Of a stretch of 32,644 bases of DNA, positions 10,622 to 18,209 are shown piece after piece (positions within the stretch are counted from its first letter, which is position 1; the number at the start of each line of letters is the position of its first letter). Both the position numbers and the translations under genes were made by a program. A model generated the notes under the pieces. The model was not told the DNA's origin and did not search any database. It saw nothing but the letters and a program-made list of their open reading frames with translations. Origin of the DNA: Gammaproteobacteria bacterium (GTDB lineage: Bacteria; Pseudomonadota; Gammaproteobacteria; UBA9214); contig JAJDNX010000004.1 of assembly GCA_022340485.1 (NCBI GenBank), positions 1 through 32,644 on the forward strand, in the 5' to 3' direction.

Positions 10622-11938
10622 ATGACCGCTGTCGACATCCTGATTAATAGCCGCTGGATTGCACCGGTTGAACCGCCAGCCACCCTCCTTGAGCATCATA
10701 GTGTGGCCATTCATGAAGGCCGCATACTGGATATCCTGCCCACTGAACAGGCACTCAGGTCCTATACTGCAAACATTGAGCATTCGCTGCAGCACCATCT
10801 GCTGGTTCCAGGACTCATCAACACCCACACCCATGCCGCCATGTCTCTGTTGCGCGGCCTGGCCGATGACCTGCCACTGGACGAATGGCTCAACAATCAC
10901 ATCTGGCCAGCGGAATCCCGCTGGGTAAATGAAGAATTTGTGCACGACGGGACACAGCTCGCCATGGCGGAGATGCTGCGCTGTGGAACCACCTGCTTCA
11001 ATGACATGTACTTCTTTCCGGACATCACCGCGCGTGCTGCCGCCCATTGCGGCATGCGCGCCACTGTCGGATTGATTGTGCTCGACTTCCCGACGGTGTG
11101 GGCACATGATGCCGACGAGTACATCAGCAGGGGACTCGCCGTACATGACCAGTACCGCGGTGATCCGTTGATCAGGACCCTGTTCGCACCACATGCTCCC
11201 TACACAGTCTCGGACAAGCCCCTGGAACACATCCGTGTGCTGGCGGACGAGCTGGATATCGGCATCCATATGCATGTCCACGAAACTGCCGACGAGGTTG
11301 ACAAGGCCATCGAACTGACCGGCAAACGCCCGCTGCAGCGTTTACAGGATCTTGGCCTGCTCTCGCCTGCCATGCTGGCTGTTCACATGACACAGTTAAG
11401 CGCAGAAGAAATCAGTCTCTATGCAGCCAGTGGTGCCCACATGGTGCATTGCCCCGAATCAAATCTGAAGCTTGCCAGCGGCTTTTGCCCGACGCAGGCC
11501 CTGAGTGCTGCCGGCATCAATGTCGCGCTCGGCACTGACGGTGCCGCCAGCAATAATGATCTTGATATGCTGGGAGAAATGCGTACCGCGGCACTGCTGG
11601 GCAAGGCAGTCAGCGGTGATGCCAGCGCCCTGCCCGCAGCAAGCATACTGGAAATGGCAACACTGAACGGTGCCAGGGCACTGGGTATCGATGCGGATAC
11701 CGGCTCATTGCTGCCAGGAAAATGGGCAGACATCACTGCCGTATGCCTGGATACCATTGAAACCCAGCCAGTTTATAACCCTGTCTCGCAACTGGTGTAT
11801 GCTTGCGGGCGCGAACAGGTAACCGATGTATGGGTAGCCGGAAGGCACCTGTTAAAGGAACGTCGCCTGACTACACTGGATGGCAACGATATACTGGAAC
11901 GCAGCCGCGAGTGGCGAGCCCGAATCAGTGCAGGATGA
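10622..11938 (+). CDS. mtaD: 5-methylthioadenosine / S-adenosylhomocysteine deaminase
   Basis: This amidohydrolase-superfamily enzyme (438 residues) is predicted to deaminate methylthioadenosine to methylthioinosine and S-adenosylhomocysteine to inosylhomocysteine. Zinc ligands are visible as H69 and H71 (GLINTHTHAAMS), H218 (IHMHVHE) and D305 (ALGTDGAASNN). The substrate-binding segment FAPHAPYTVSDK is also present. I chose ATG 10622 over an in-frame GTG at 10595 because AGGA lies about 8 nt upstream and the family beta-sandwich begins at AVDILIN. In Pseudomonas aeruginosa the orthologous gene sits next to ubiG, and its product starts methylthioadenosine salvage by deamination. The presence of mtnA nearby fits the same route. 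Other deaminase substrates within the family cannot be ruled out. Confidence 0.9.
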   Translation: MTAVDILINSRWIAPVEPPATLLEHHSVAIHEGRILDILPTEQALRSYTANIEHSLQHHLLVPGLINTHTHAAMSLLRGLADDLPLDEWLNNHIWPAESRWVNEEFVHDGTQLAMAEMLRCGTTCFNDMYFFPDITARAAAHCGMRATVGLIVLDFPTVWAHDADEYISRGLAVHDQYRGDPLIRTLFAPHAPYTVSDKPLEHIRVLADELDIGIHMHVHETADEVDKAIELTGKRPLQRLQDLGLLSPAMLAVHMTQLSAEEISLYAASGAHMVHCPESNLKLASGFCPTQALSAAGINVALGTDGAASNNDLDMLGEMRTAALLGKAVSGDASALPAASILEMATLNGARALGIDADTGSLLPGKWADITAVCLDTIETQPVYNPVSQLVYACGREQVTDVWVAGRHLLKERRLTTLDGNDILERSREWRARISAG

Positions 11939-11946
11939 CAGTCCGC

Positions 11947-11952
11947 TATACT
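11947..11952 (+). promoter_or_regulatory. Possible -10 box of ubiG
   Basis: TATACT sits in the 102-bp gap between mtaD and ubiG, about 89 bp before the ubiG ATG. The flanking bases GC-TATACT-CGC match those at the mtaD -10. No good -35 is visible, so ubiG may simply be read through from mtaD. Confidence 0.3.
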
Positions 11953-12040
11953 CGCATACCAGTTAGCAGCACACCACAGTGTCGTGCACTTGCAGAATGG
12001 ATACTCCAGATGAACCTCACCAGGACAAAATGAGAACACC

Positions 12041-12748
12041 ATGACCGCCACCACCCATAATGTCGACCCGGGCGAAATTGAAAAATTTGAAAAACTGGCA
12101 GGTCGCTGGTGGGATCCAAACAGCGAGTTCAAGCCACTGCATGATATCAACCCGCTGCGCCTTGACTATATTGAAAGGCTTGCGCCGCTCTCCAACAAGC
12201 GCGTGATCGACATCGGCTGTGGGGGCGGTCTGCTCACGGAAGGCATGGCAGCGCGCGGCGCACAGGTTACCGGCATCGACATGGGCAAGACCCCCTTGAG
12301 TGTCGCCCGGCTTCACCAGCATGAATCGGGCCTTGATATCGATTACCGGCAAGCAACAGCTGAACAGATGGCTGCTGAACAGGCCGGCAGTTTCGATACG
12401 GTTACCTGTATGGAAATGCTGGAACATGTACCGGATCCAGCGGCGACGATTGCTGCCTGTGCACAGCTGATCCGGGATGATGGCCAGGTATTCCTGTCGA
12501 CCATCAATCGCAACCCCAAAGCCTACCTGTTCGCTGTGATCGGCGCAGAATACCTGCTGCGGCTGTTACCCAGGGGCACACATGACTACTCAAAATTTAT
12601 CCGTCCCTCGGAAATGGAAGCCTGGGCCAGGGAAGCCGGCCTGCAGCTGGTTGATCTCACCGGTATGAGTTACAACCCGTTGACACAGGAATACACTCTC
12701 GGTACGGATGTATCGGTGAACTACCTGGCCAGTTTCCGAAAAGCCTGA
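12041..12748 (+). CDS. ubiG: Ubiquinone biosynthesis O-methyltransferase
   Basis: UbiG performs both O-methylation steps of ubiquinone synthesis at the membrane surface using S-adenosylmethionine. The 235-residue protein begins with VDPGEIEKFEKLAGRWWDP and FKPLHDINPLRLDYI, which are UbiG-specific. The SAM motif I is VIDIGCGGGLLTEGMA, followed by GIDMG. MEMLEHVPDP and FLSTINRNPKAYLFAVIGAE follow, and the latter with LLPRGTHDYSKFIRP corresponds to the lipid-binding insertion of UbiG. Its product by-product, S-adenosylhomocysteine, is a possible substrate of the neighbouring mtaD product, which may explain the pairing. The HAD phosphatase gene follows after 13 bp. Confidence 0.96.
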   Translation: MTATTHNVDPGEIEKFEKLAGRWWDPNSEFKPLHDINPLRLDYIERLAPLSNKRVIDIGCGGGLLTEGMAARGAQVTGIDMGKTPLSVARLHQHESGLDIDYRQATAEQMAAEQAGSFDTVTCMEMLEHVPDPAATIAACAQLIRDDGQVFLSTINRNPKAYLFAVIGAEYLLRLLPRGTHDYSKFIRPSEMEAWAREAGLQLVDLTGMSYNPLTQEYTLGTDVSVNYLASFRKA

Positions 12749-12761
12749 CAGCTCGCGGACC

Positions 12762-13442
12762 ATGCCCAGTGCAGACATCCGCACCATCCTGTTTGACCTG
12801 GACGGGACCCTGCTGGACACCGCCCCGGACCTGGCTGCGGCCCTGAATACCGTCCTTGAAGAAAATAAACGCGCAGCGCTACCGTTTGAATCCATCCGGC
12901 CGGTTGTATCGCATGGGGGTATCGCCCTCATTAAACTCGGATTCAGACTCGAACCGGACGATCCCCGTTTTGATCCCTTGCGTAAACGGCTGCTGGCGCT
13001 ATACCGCGAGAACATTTCCCGTCACACGACACTGTTCCCGGGTATGGATGTGCTCCTGGATGAGCTTGAGCGACGCGGACTCAACTGGGGCGTGGTCACC
13101 AACAAACCAGGCTGGCTGACCGACCCACTGTTAAAAGACCTGCAGTTGTATGATCGTGCCGCATGTGTTGTCAGCGGTGATACACTGCCGCAGCGCAAGC
13201 CACACCCGGCACCCTTGCTGCATGCCTGCAAACTGGCCAACACTCGGCCCGGACAGTGCCTTTATCTCGGTGATGCAGAGCGAGACATCGAGGCTGGTAA
13301 AAACGCGGGCATGCACACAATGGTTGCCCTTTTTGGCTACTTCACGGAGAAAGACCAGCCGCATAGCTGGGGTGCAACACATCTGATCAATGAGCCCGGC
13401 GAGCTGCTTGCGTGGCTCGACAATGGCCACAAGAAGGTATGA
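12762..13442 (+). CDS. mupP: HAD-family sugar phosphatase, probable N-acetylmuramic acid 6-phosphate phosphatase
   Basis: This 226-residue HAD hydrolase would normally be named phosphoglycolate phosphatase (Gph). The nucleophile and acid/base Asp are D12 and D14 in LFDLDGTLLDTAPDL, motif II is VVTNKP, the motif III Lys is in RKPHPAP, and motif IV is LGDAERDIEAGKNAGM. It lies between ubiG and yciK, the place of mupP in Pseudomonas aeruginosa, whose product removes the phosphate from MurNAc-6-phosphate in the cell-wall recycling route that leads back to UDP-MurNAc. The tail GYFTEKDQPHSWGATHLI also resembles MupP as I remember it. The MupP assignment is inference from position and resemblance; phosphoglycolate phosphatase remains the alternative. 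Confidence 0.72.
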   Translation: MPSADIRTILFDLDGTLLDTAPDLAAALNTVLEENKRAALPFESIRPVVSHGGIALIKLGFRLEPDDPRFDPLRKRLLALYRENISRHTTLFPGMDVLLDELERRGLNWGVVTNKPGWLTDPLLKDLQLYDRAACVVSGDTLPQRKPHPAPLLHACKLANTRPGQCLYLGDAERDIEAGKNAGMHTMVALFGYFTEKDQPHSWGATHLINEPGELLAWLDNGHKKV

Positions 13443-13474
13443 TCAGGCATTATTGATACCCCTGTAATGATCGA

Positions 13475-13483
13475 TGTTATGAT
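13475..13483 (+). promoter_or_regulatory. Extended -10 immediately before rmuC
   Basis: TGT followed by TATGAT (13478-13483) forms an extended -10 only 8 bp before the rmuC ATG. If used, transcription would begin about 2 nt before the ATG, giving a nearly leaderless message. There is no Shine-Dalgarno sequence between this box and the start codon. Confidence 0.35.
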
Positions 13484-13491
13484 CACGCCTC

Positions 13492-14757
13492 ATGACGATT
13501 AACGAGATTAGTTTTCTGATACTTGTAGTTGTTATTTCACTGGAAATCGGTGCACTGGCAGCCTATCTCATAGAAAACCGCAAATACAGCAAGCTGCGTT
13601 ACAAGTACACGCAACTGCTCACCGCGATGCAATACGAACGCAAGGCAGCTGAAGATAAGGAGGCCGGCTACCGGGAGACCACCCGGTCACTGAAAGACAC
13701 CTTCAGCGCACTGGCTGGTACTGCACTGAAGAACAATACCGCCCAGTTTCTGCATCTGGCACAGCAGAACCTGAAGCAGTTTCAGATAAAGGCCGAAGAC
13801 GACCTCAACCAGAAGGAAAAGGCCATTGAAGGACTGGTCAAGCCGATTAGGGAAGCACTCGACAAAACAGAAACAGAAATCAGGCGCATGGAGAACGAAC
13901 GTAAACAGGCACAGGGTGCATTAACCCAGCACCTGCAGACCATCGCCGAATCACACCGGTTGCTGCAATCCGAGACACGAAACCTGGTGCAGGCCCTGCG
14001 CCGTCCAGAAGTCCGCGGGCAATGGGGTGAACTGACACTGAAGCGTCTCGCCGAACTCGCAGGCATGGTTGAACACTGTGACTTCCATGAGCAGGCATCG
14101 GTACAAACCGAGCAGGGACAACAACGCCCCGATATGGTCATCCGCATGCCCGACAAACGGGATATCGTTGTCGACGCAAAGACACCACTGGATGCCTATT
14201 TATCCGCCATAGAGTGCGTCGATGATAACGAACGCAAAGGCCATCTTGAGCGCCATACACGCAACGTGCGCACGCGCATCAAGGAACTCTCCAGCAAGGG
14301 CTACTGGCGACAATTCAGGTTCAGTCCCGATTTCGTGGTGTTGTTTATCCCGGGGGACCAGTTTCTCAGTGCGGCACTGGAGACCGATCACGCACTGATT
14401 GAAGAGGCACTGTCGCAAAACGTCATTCTGGCAACACCGACCAGTTTCGTTGCCCTGCTGCGGGCCATCGCCTATGGCTGGCGCCAGGAAGCACTCGCTG
14501 AAAATGCAGATATCATACGCGAAGTCGGTCAGGACATGTACGACCGACTGGTCACGTTTGCCGAGCACCTCGCCAAGCTGGGTCGCAGCCTGGACAGCAG
14601 TGTGGACAATTTCAACAAGGCAGTGGGCTCCTACGATTCACGCATCCTGCCAGGTGCCCGCAAGTTCGTCGACATGGGGATCAGTGCCAGGAAGGACCCG
14701 GCGGAACCGCTACAGGTCGAACGTGCTGCCCGCAAGGTGCAGGCGGCAGCCGAATGA
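13492..14757 (+). CDS. rmuC: DNA recombination protein RmuC
   Basis: RmuC is a membrane-anchored, nuclease-like protein that limits recombination at inverted repeats; its enzymatic activity is not well established. The 421-residue product has one N-terminal transmembrane helix (about 6-26, ISFLILVVVISLEIGALAAY), then a long charged coiled coil (about 45-165), then the RmuC domain (about 165-400). Signature pieces are LRRPEVRGQWGELTLKRLAELAGM, DIVVDAKTPLDAYL, FVVLFIPGDQFLSAAL and ILATPTSFVALLRAIAYGWRQE; the Asp and Lys of VDAK resemble a restriction-fold active site. It lies between mupP and yciK, a position that is empty in Pseudomonas aeruginosa as I recall it. Confidence 0.95.
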   Translation: MTINEISFLILVVVISLEIGALAAYLIENRKYSKLRYKYTQLLTAMQYERKAAEDKEAGYRETTRSLKDTFSALAGTALKNNTAQFLHLAQQNLKQFQIKAEDDLNQKEKAIEGLVKPIREALDKTETEIRRMENERKQAQGALTQHLQTIAESHRLLQSETRNLVQALRRPEVRGQWGELTLKRLAELAGMVEHCDFHEQASVQTEQGQQRPDMVIRMPDKRDIVVDAKTPLDAYLSAIECVDDNERKGHLERHTRNVRTRIKELSSKGYWRQFRFSPDFVVLFIPGDQFLSAALETDHALIEEALSQNVILATPTSFVALLRAIAYGWRQEALAENADIIREVGQDMYDRLVTFAEHLAKLGRSLDSSVDNFNKAVGSYDSRILPGARKFVDMGISARKDPAEPLQVERAARKVQAAAE

Positions 14758-14856
14758 TATGCATTGTATCGAGCTGCTATGCCCCCTCATACACCCGCTA
14801 TTGCAAGCATCTTTGGCGCAGCACTGCCTAACCGGACCGTTTGCGGCAAACATCGG

Positions 14857-14862
14857 TATAAT
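14857..14862 (+). promoter_or_regulatory. Consensus -10 box just before yciK
   Basis: A perfect TATAAT ends 11 bp before the yciK ATG. Transcription starting 6-8 nt downstream would leave a leader of only about 3-5 nt. No clear -35 lies 16-18 bp upstream. The context GGTATAATCCGC is nearly the same as that before the M50 protease gene. Confidence 0.4.
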
Positions 14863-14873
14863 CCGCCTCATCC

Positions 14874-15644
14874 ATGAACAGCAAACCTGTATATACTCGC
14901 GACTGGCTGCCTGCACCGGGCTGTTTGCAGGACCGGGTGATACTGGTGACCGGTGCCGCCAACGGCATCGGCAAGGCCGTAGTGAAAGACATGGCTGCAT
15001 TTGGCGCGACCACCATCCTGCTGGATCGAGATGTACCTGGACTCGAACAGACCTATGATGAAATTGTCGCAGCAGGCCACCCGGAACCGGCCATTTACCC
15101 GATGGATCTGCTGGGTGCGGCGCCGGATGATTACACGCAACTTGCGAGAACGCTGGAAGACGAATTCAGGCAGCTTGACGGACTGGTACACAATGCCGCG
15201 CAACTGGCTGCGCTGGTACCGTTTGCCAATTTTGATCACGAACTCTGGTTTCAAACCCTGCAAACCAACCTGAATGCCCCTTACCTGATGACTGTGGCAT
15301 GCCTTGGTTTGCTCAATGCCAGCGAGGATGCCTCAATCGTATTCACTTCTGATGCTGTCGGCCGTCATGGCAAGGCCTACTGGGGTGCCTATGCGGTATC
15401 AAAGGCAGGGCTTGAGGCCTTCATGCAGGTACTGGCGGATGAACTGGAGGTGAATACAAAGATCAGGGCAAACAGTATTGACCCGGGACCGGTACGAAGC
15501 ACACTGCGGCGCACGGCCTATCCGGCAGAGAATAGCAACACCCTCAACGAGCCCGAAAGCGTCACCAGGCCATTCCTGTATCTGGCAGGCCCCGACAGCC
15601 GGGGAATCACTGGTCAGCAGTTCACACTGTCACAGATGCTGTAG
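14874..15644 (+). CDS. yciK: YciK-family short-chain dehydrogenase/reductase
   Basis: This is a 256-residue Rossmann-fold oxidoreductase whose physiological substrate is unknown in the family. The cofactor motif TGAANGIGK is at about 26-34, the NAG-like motif is LVHNAAQL (N107), and the active-site YxxxK is Y173-AVS-K177. The segment RHGKAYWGAYAVSKAG and the C-terminal pattern LYLAGPDSRGITGQ match E. coli YciK closely. The residue 13 positions before the active-site Tyr, where the catalytic Ser is expected, is Asp160; Ser159 is one place away. The gene order ubiG-mupP-yciK is shared with Pseudomonas, with rmuC added here. The ATG has no visible Shine-Dalgarno. Confidence 0.88.
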   Translation: MNSKPVYTRDWLPAPGCLQDRVILVTGAANGIGKAVVKDMAAFGATTILLDRDVPGLEQTYDEIVAAGHPEPAIYPMDLLGAAPDDYTQLARTLEDEFRQLDGLVHNAAQLAALVPFANFDHELWFQTLQTNLNAPYLMTVACLGLLNASEDASIVFTSDAVGRHGKAYWGAYAVSKAGLEAFMQVLADELEVNTKIRANSIDPGPVRSTLRRTAYPAENSNTLNEPESVTRPFLYLAGPDSRGITGQQFTLSQML

Positions 15645-15681
15645 GAAGGACAGAACGGAATGAATCGCGCTGCTCCCCGGG

Positions 15682-17997
15682 TCAGTTGTTCCAGCCGGCC
15701 GGAACCGTGATGACGCCCTTCTCGGCTTCTTCTCTCTGCTTTTTAAGAAAGGTGGTGAATCGCGACAGGAGATCATCGCCGGATGCCGGCTTCACTGCAC
15801 TTACCTCATTCTCCGATACCAACTCCGGCACGCCACCTTCGACAATCACTACCTTGTCGATACTGCTCTCAATACTTTCCTTCAGAGCCAGTAATTCACT
15901 ATTATCTGGCTGTATACGGAGTCCACGAGTGATATATCGCTTTGCCCTGTCATCGTTGTTGCGATCAACAGACTTTCTTGCAAGTATGATGTACAGACGA
16001 ATGATTTCCTGAATACCGTCACGTGCTTCTTTGTTGTCCGGATCCTGACTGAGCACTGCGCGAAAATAACCATAGGCATTATCGTCTTCAGGCGTCAGCA
16101 ACCGGTATTTTCCGATTGATTGCCACCCCAGTGACAGCAATTTCTCGATTTCCCTGTCTCGAGCAGCGTCAGTCAGCTCAACCGTATCTGCAACTGAAAC
16201 GGTCTGAACAGGCTCAGTGGTAGCTGCAACTGAAGCGGCCTGATCAGGCTCGGTGATATCTGCAACGGAAACGGCCTGAACAGGCCCGGTGGTATCTGCA
16301 ACCGGTGCTGTCTGAAGAGTCTCTGCCGTGACTGGACGCAGTTCATCATCCATTGTTACAGCTGTTTTTAGCTGATCGACTGTCAGCTGGTGGTTATCGC
16401 CAGCATCAGTATCACCCTCCCCTGTCATCGGAACAGGATCATCAGCCATCGTCTGCGAATCGGGAGAGAGGTTGCTGCTAACAACTTCATCCAGCGCAAC
16501 CTCACGCTGCCATTCCAATGCCGCAACCGAAACAACCAGGTCAGACGGGACCGCCACGGGTTGCGGGTGTTGATCCGATGAGGAATACACACTGTTATCA
16601 CTAGGGGGTACGTCTAACCCGGTCACCGGTAGCTCCTCGACTTGCGCCACCACTCCCTCGACCTGTGAGTCAGACGGCACGCGAGCCACTACAGCCGGAC
16701 GATCCTGGGGCTGGTCAAAGGACTGCGACAGTGTGTCTTTGCCAGCTTCCTTGGTGAAAATTGATGGTAACGCCGAGATGGAGATCGTAGTGATCGCCAG
16801 TATCGCGGCCAGAGTCACGAATGTTTCCTTCCACTTGAAGCGGCTAAGCAATCGCTCCGCCATGACACGGCTGTAGTAATGCTTAGCGGGTATTCGCGTA
16901 ACGGCGCCAGTCAACGGTGCATTGCCAACAGGGTCAGTGACCGGGGTGGCGGGTGATGGGGTGTGCAGGGGTCTGGCTGCTGCATCAGCATGACGGCGGT
17001 TTATCAACTGCCTTCTCTTCATAGCCGCCAGTCGTGAGGCCCTGGAAATGGCAAACGCCCGGGTTTCCTCCTTGTCTCCCCGTATTGCCAAACCATCCAG
17101 GGACACCAGGCCATCACGGATTTCAGGGACACTGTTGATGCCGTCCTTAGCCGCGGGCAGAGTCGGGCTAGACTCCATCGGCATTAATTGTTCTTCACTC
17201 ATCTCCGTTGTGATTGCCTGCACGTCCTGCTGGTCTATGCAGTTGCTGCCCTTGCCAAAGCCAAGCAACAACAAACGGTTACAGATCTTGTTAATGTGCC
17301 GTGGCACTCCCTTACTGAGTTGAAAAATGGATAGCACCGCAGCACTGGTAAATTCCGGGTTACCGTTCCAGCCGGCATGCAACAGACGATGTTGAATGTA
17401 AGCCCTGGCATCCAGCAGGTTTAATGGCATGAGGTGGTAATTTGCAATGACGCGCTGCTGGAACTGCTCCATTTCCGGAGTGCGCATCAGTTCCTGCAAT
17501 GATTCCTGCCCGACGAGGAAGAGTTGCAGGACCGCGCGCGACTGCGTCTGCAGATCCGCCAATATTCTCAGTTCTTCCAGGGTAGAATGCTGAAGGGTCT
17601 GTGCCTCATCCAGAATCAACAGCACACGGCGGCCAGCCTGCTCCTGCTCCAGGAAGTACCGCTGTATGCTGTGGCGTAACGTCGCCTTGTCCAGTTCTGG
17701 AACCTCAATTTCATACGCATAGGCGATGGCTCGCAACAGCTCGTCAGCAGAGTAATTGGAAACAGCAATTCTTTTCGCAACCACCCTGCTGACATCAACT
17801 TCTCTGAGAAAGGTCTCTACCAGCATGGTCTTTCCGGTGCCCGGTCGCCCAGCCACCATGACAAAGCCTTCACCCTGATCAAGTGCGTATTCAAGGTATT
17901 CCCTGGCGCTTGCATAACCAGAGTGGCTAAAACAGAACTCCGGGTCGGGCGAAAGCCTGAAGGGGTTGGTGGTAAGTTGGTAGAAATCCTCGTACAT
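15682..17997 (-). CDS. Membrane-anchored ExeA/GspA-like AAA ATPase with TPR-like tail
   Basis: The 771-residue product begins MYEDFYQLTTNPFRLSPDPEF, the standard start of the ExeA/GspA ATPase family. Walker A is GRPGTGKT (50-57) and Walker B is VLLILDEAQ (125-133), followed by GVPRHINKICNRLLLLGF, which resembles a sensor 2/lid region. A single transmembrane helix follows at about 393-414. Beyond it are a low-complexity periplasmic stretch with a 12-residue tandem repeat (about 564-611) and a TPR-like helical region (about 615-730). The ATG at 17997 has AGGAA 9 nt upstream, so longer in-frame starts are rejected. ExeA relatives help type II secretion assembly or exopolysaccharide export, but no secretin or polysaccharide gene is nearby. 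Its exact role here is unknown. Confidence 0.85.
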   Translation of the reverse strand: MYEDFYQLTTNPFRLSPDPEFCFSHSGYASAREYLEYALDQGEGFVMVAGRPGTGKTMLVETFLREVDVSRVVAKRIAVSNYSADELLRAIAYAYEIEVPELDKATLRHSIQRYFLEQEQAGRRVLLILDEAQTLQHSTLEELRILADLQTQSRAVLQLFLVGQESLQELMRTPEMEQFQQRVIANYHLMPLNLLDARAYIQHRLLHAGWNGNPEFTSAAVLSIFQLSKGVPRHINKICNRLLLLGFGKGSNCIDQQDVQAITTEMSEEQLMPMESSPTLPAAKDGINSVPEIRDGLVSLDGLAIRGDKEETRAFAISRASRLAAMKRRQLINRRHADAAARPLHTPSPATPVTDPVGNAPLTGAVTRIPAKHYYSRVMAERLLSRFKWKETFVTLAAILAITTISISALPSIFTKEAGKDTLSQSFDQPQDRPAVVARVPSDSQVEGVVAQVEELPVTGLDVPPSDNSVYSSSDQHPQPVAVPSDLVVSVAALEWQREVALDEVVSSNLSPDSQTMADDPVPMTGEGDTDAGDNHQLTVDQLKTAVTMDDELRPVTAETLQTAPVADTTGPVQAVSVADITEPDQAASVAATTEPVQTVSVADTVELTDAARDREIEKLLSLGWQSIGKYRLLTPEDDNAYGYFRAVLSQDPDNKEARDGIQEIIRLYIILARKSVDRNNDDRAKRYITRGLRIQPDNSELLALKESIESSIDKVVIVEGGVPELVSENEVSAVKPASGDDLLSRFTTFLKKQREEAEKGVITVPAGWNN
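16165..16308 (-). repeat. 36-bp in-frame tandem repeat in the ExeA-like gene
   Basis: Four consecutive 36-bp units encode 12-residue copies: APVADTTGPVQA, VSVADITEPDQA, ASVAATTEPVQT and VSVADTVELTDA. The middle copies are most alike at DNA level and the outer ones are degenerate. The repeat lies in the periplasmic linker, where copy-number change would alter only spacer length. Confidence 0.85.
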
Positions 17998-18044
17998 TAC
18001 ACTAGGTTCCTGTAATTTATATATTTTTATTCTTGTTCTGTGTG

Positions 18045-18063
18045 AAAGAGCGTCCGACTCTTT
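18045..18063 (-). other. Leader hairpin of the ExeA-like gene
   Basis: AAAGAG (18045-18050) and CTCTTT (18058-18063) are perfect inverted copies around a 7-nt loop, between the palindrome at 18070 and the ATG at 17997. It would form a small hairpin in the 5' leader. Function is unknown. Confidence 0.3.
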
Positions 18064-18069
18064 ACAGAT

Positions 18070-18085
18070 TGTCATTATAATGACA
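18070..18085. promoter_or_regulatory. 16-bp perfect palindrome, candidate operator
   Basis: TGTCATTATAATGACA is perfectly self-complementary and includes TATAAT in its centre when read on the minus strand (18074-18079). It is about 75 bp upstream of the ExeA-like ATG in a 212-bp gap. A repressor site overlapping a -10 box is the natural reading, but no regulator gene lies nearby and no good -35 is seen. Confidence 0.45.
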
Positions 18086-18209
18086 CATCAGTATCCATTC
18101 GATCCACCCTTCACTGTACTGACAGGAGATCTACACCGGTCATACAGGGCCGCATATCTGCTTGTGACAAGTGCTCTGTGACCTGTGGTCTATTTCAATC
18201 AAAAGGCAC

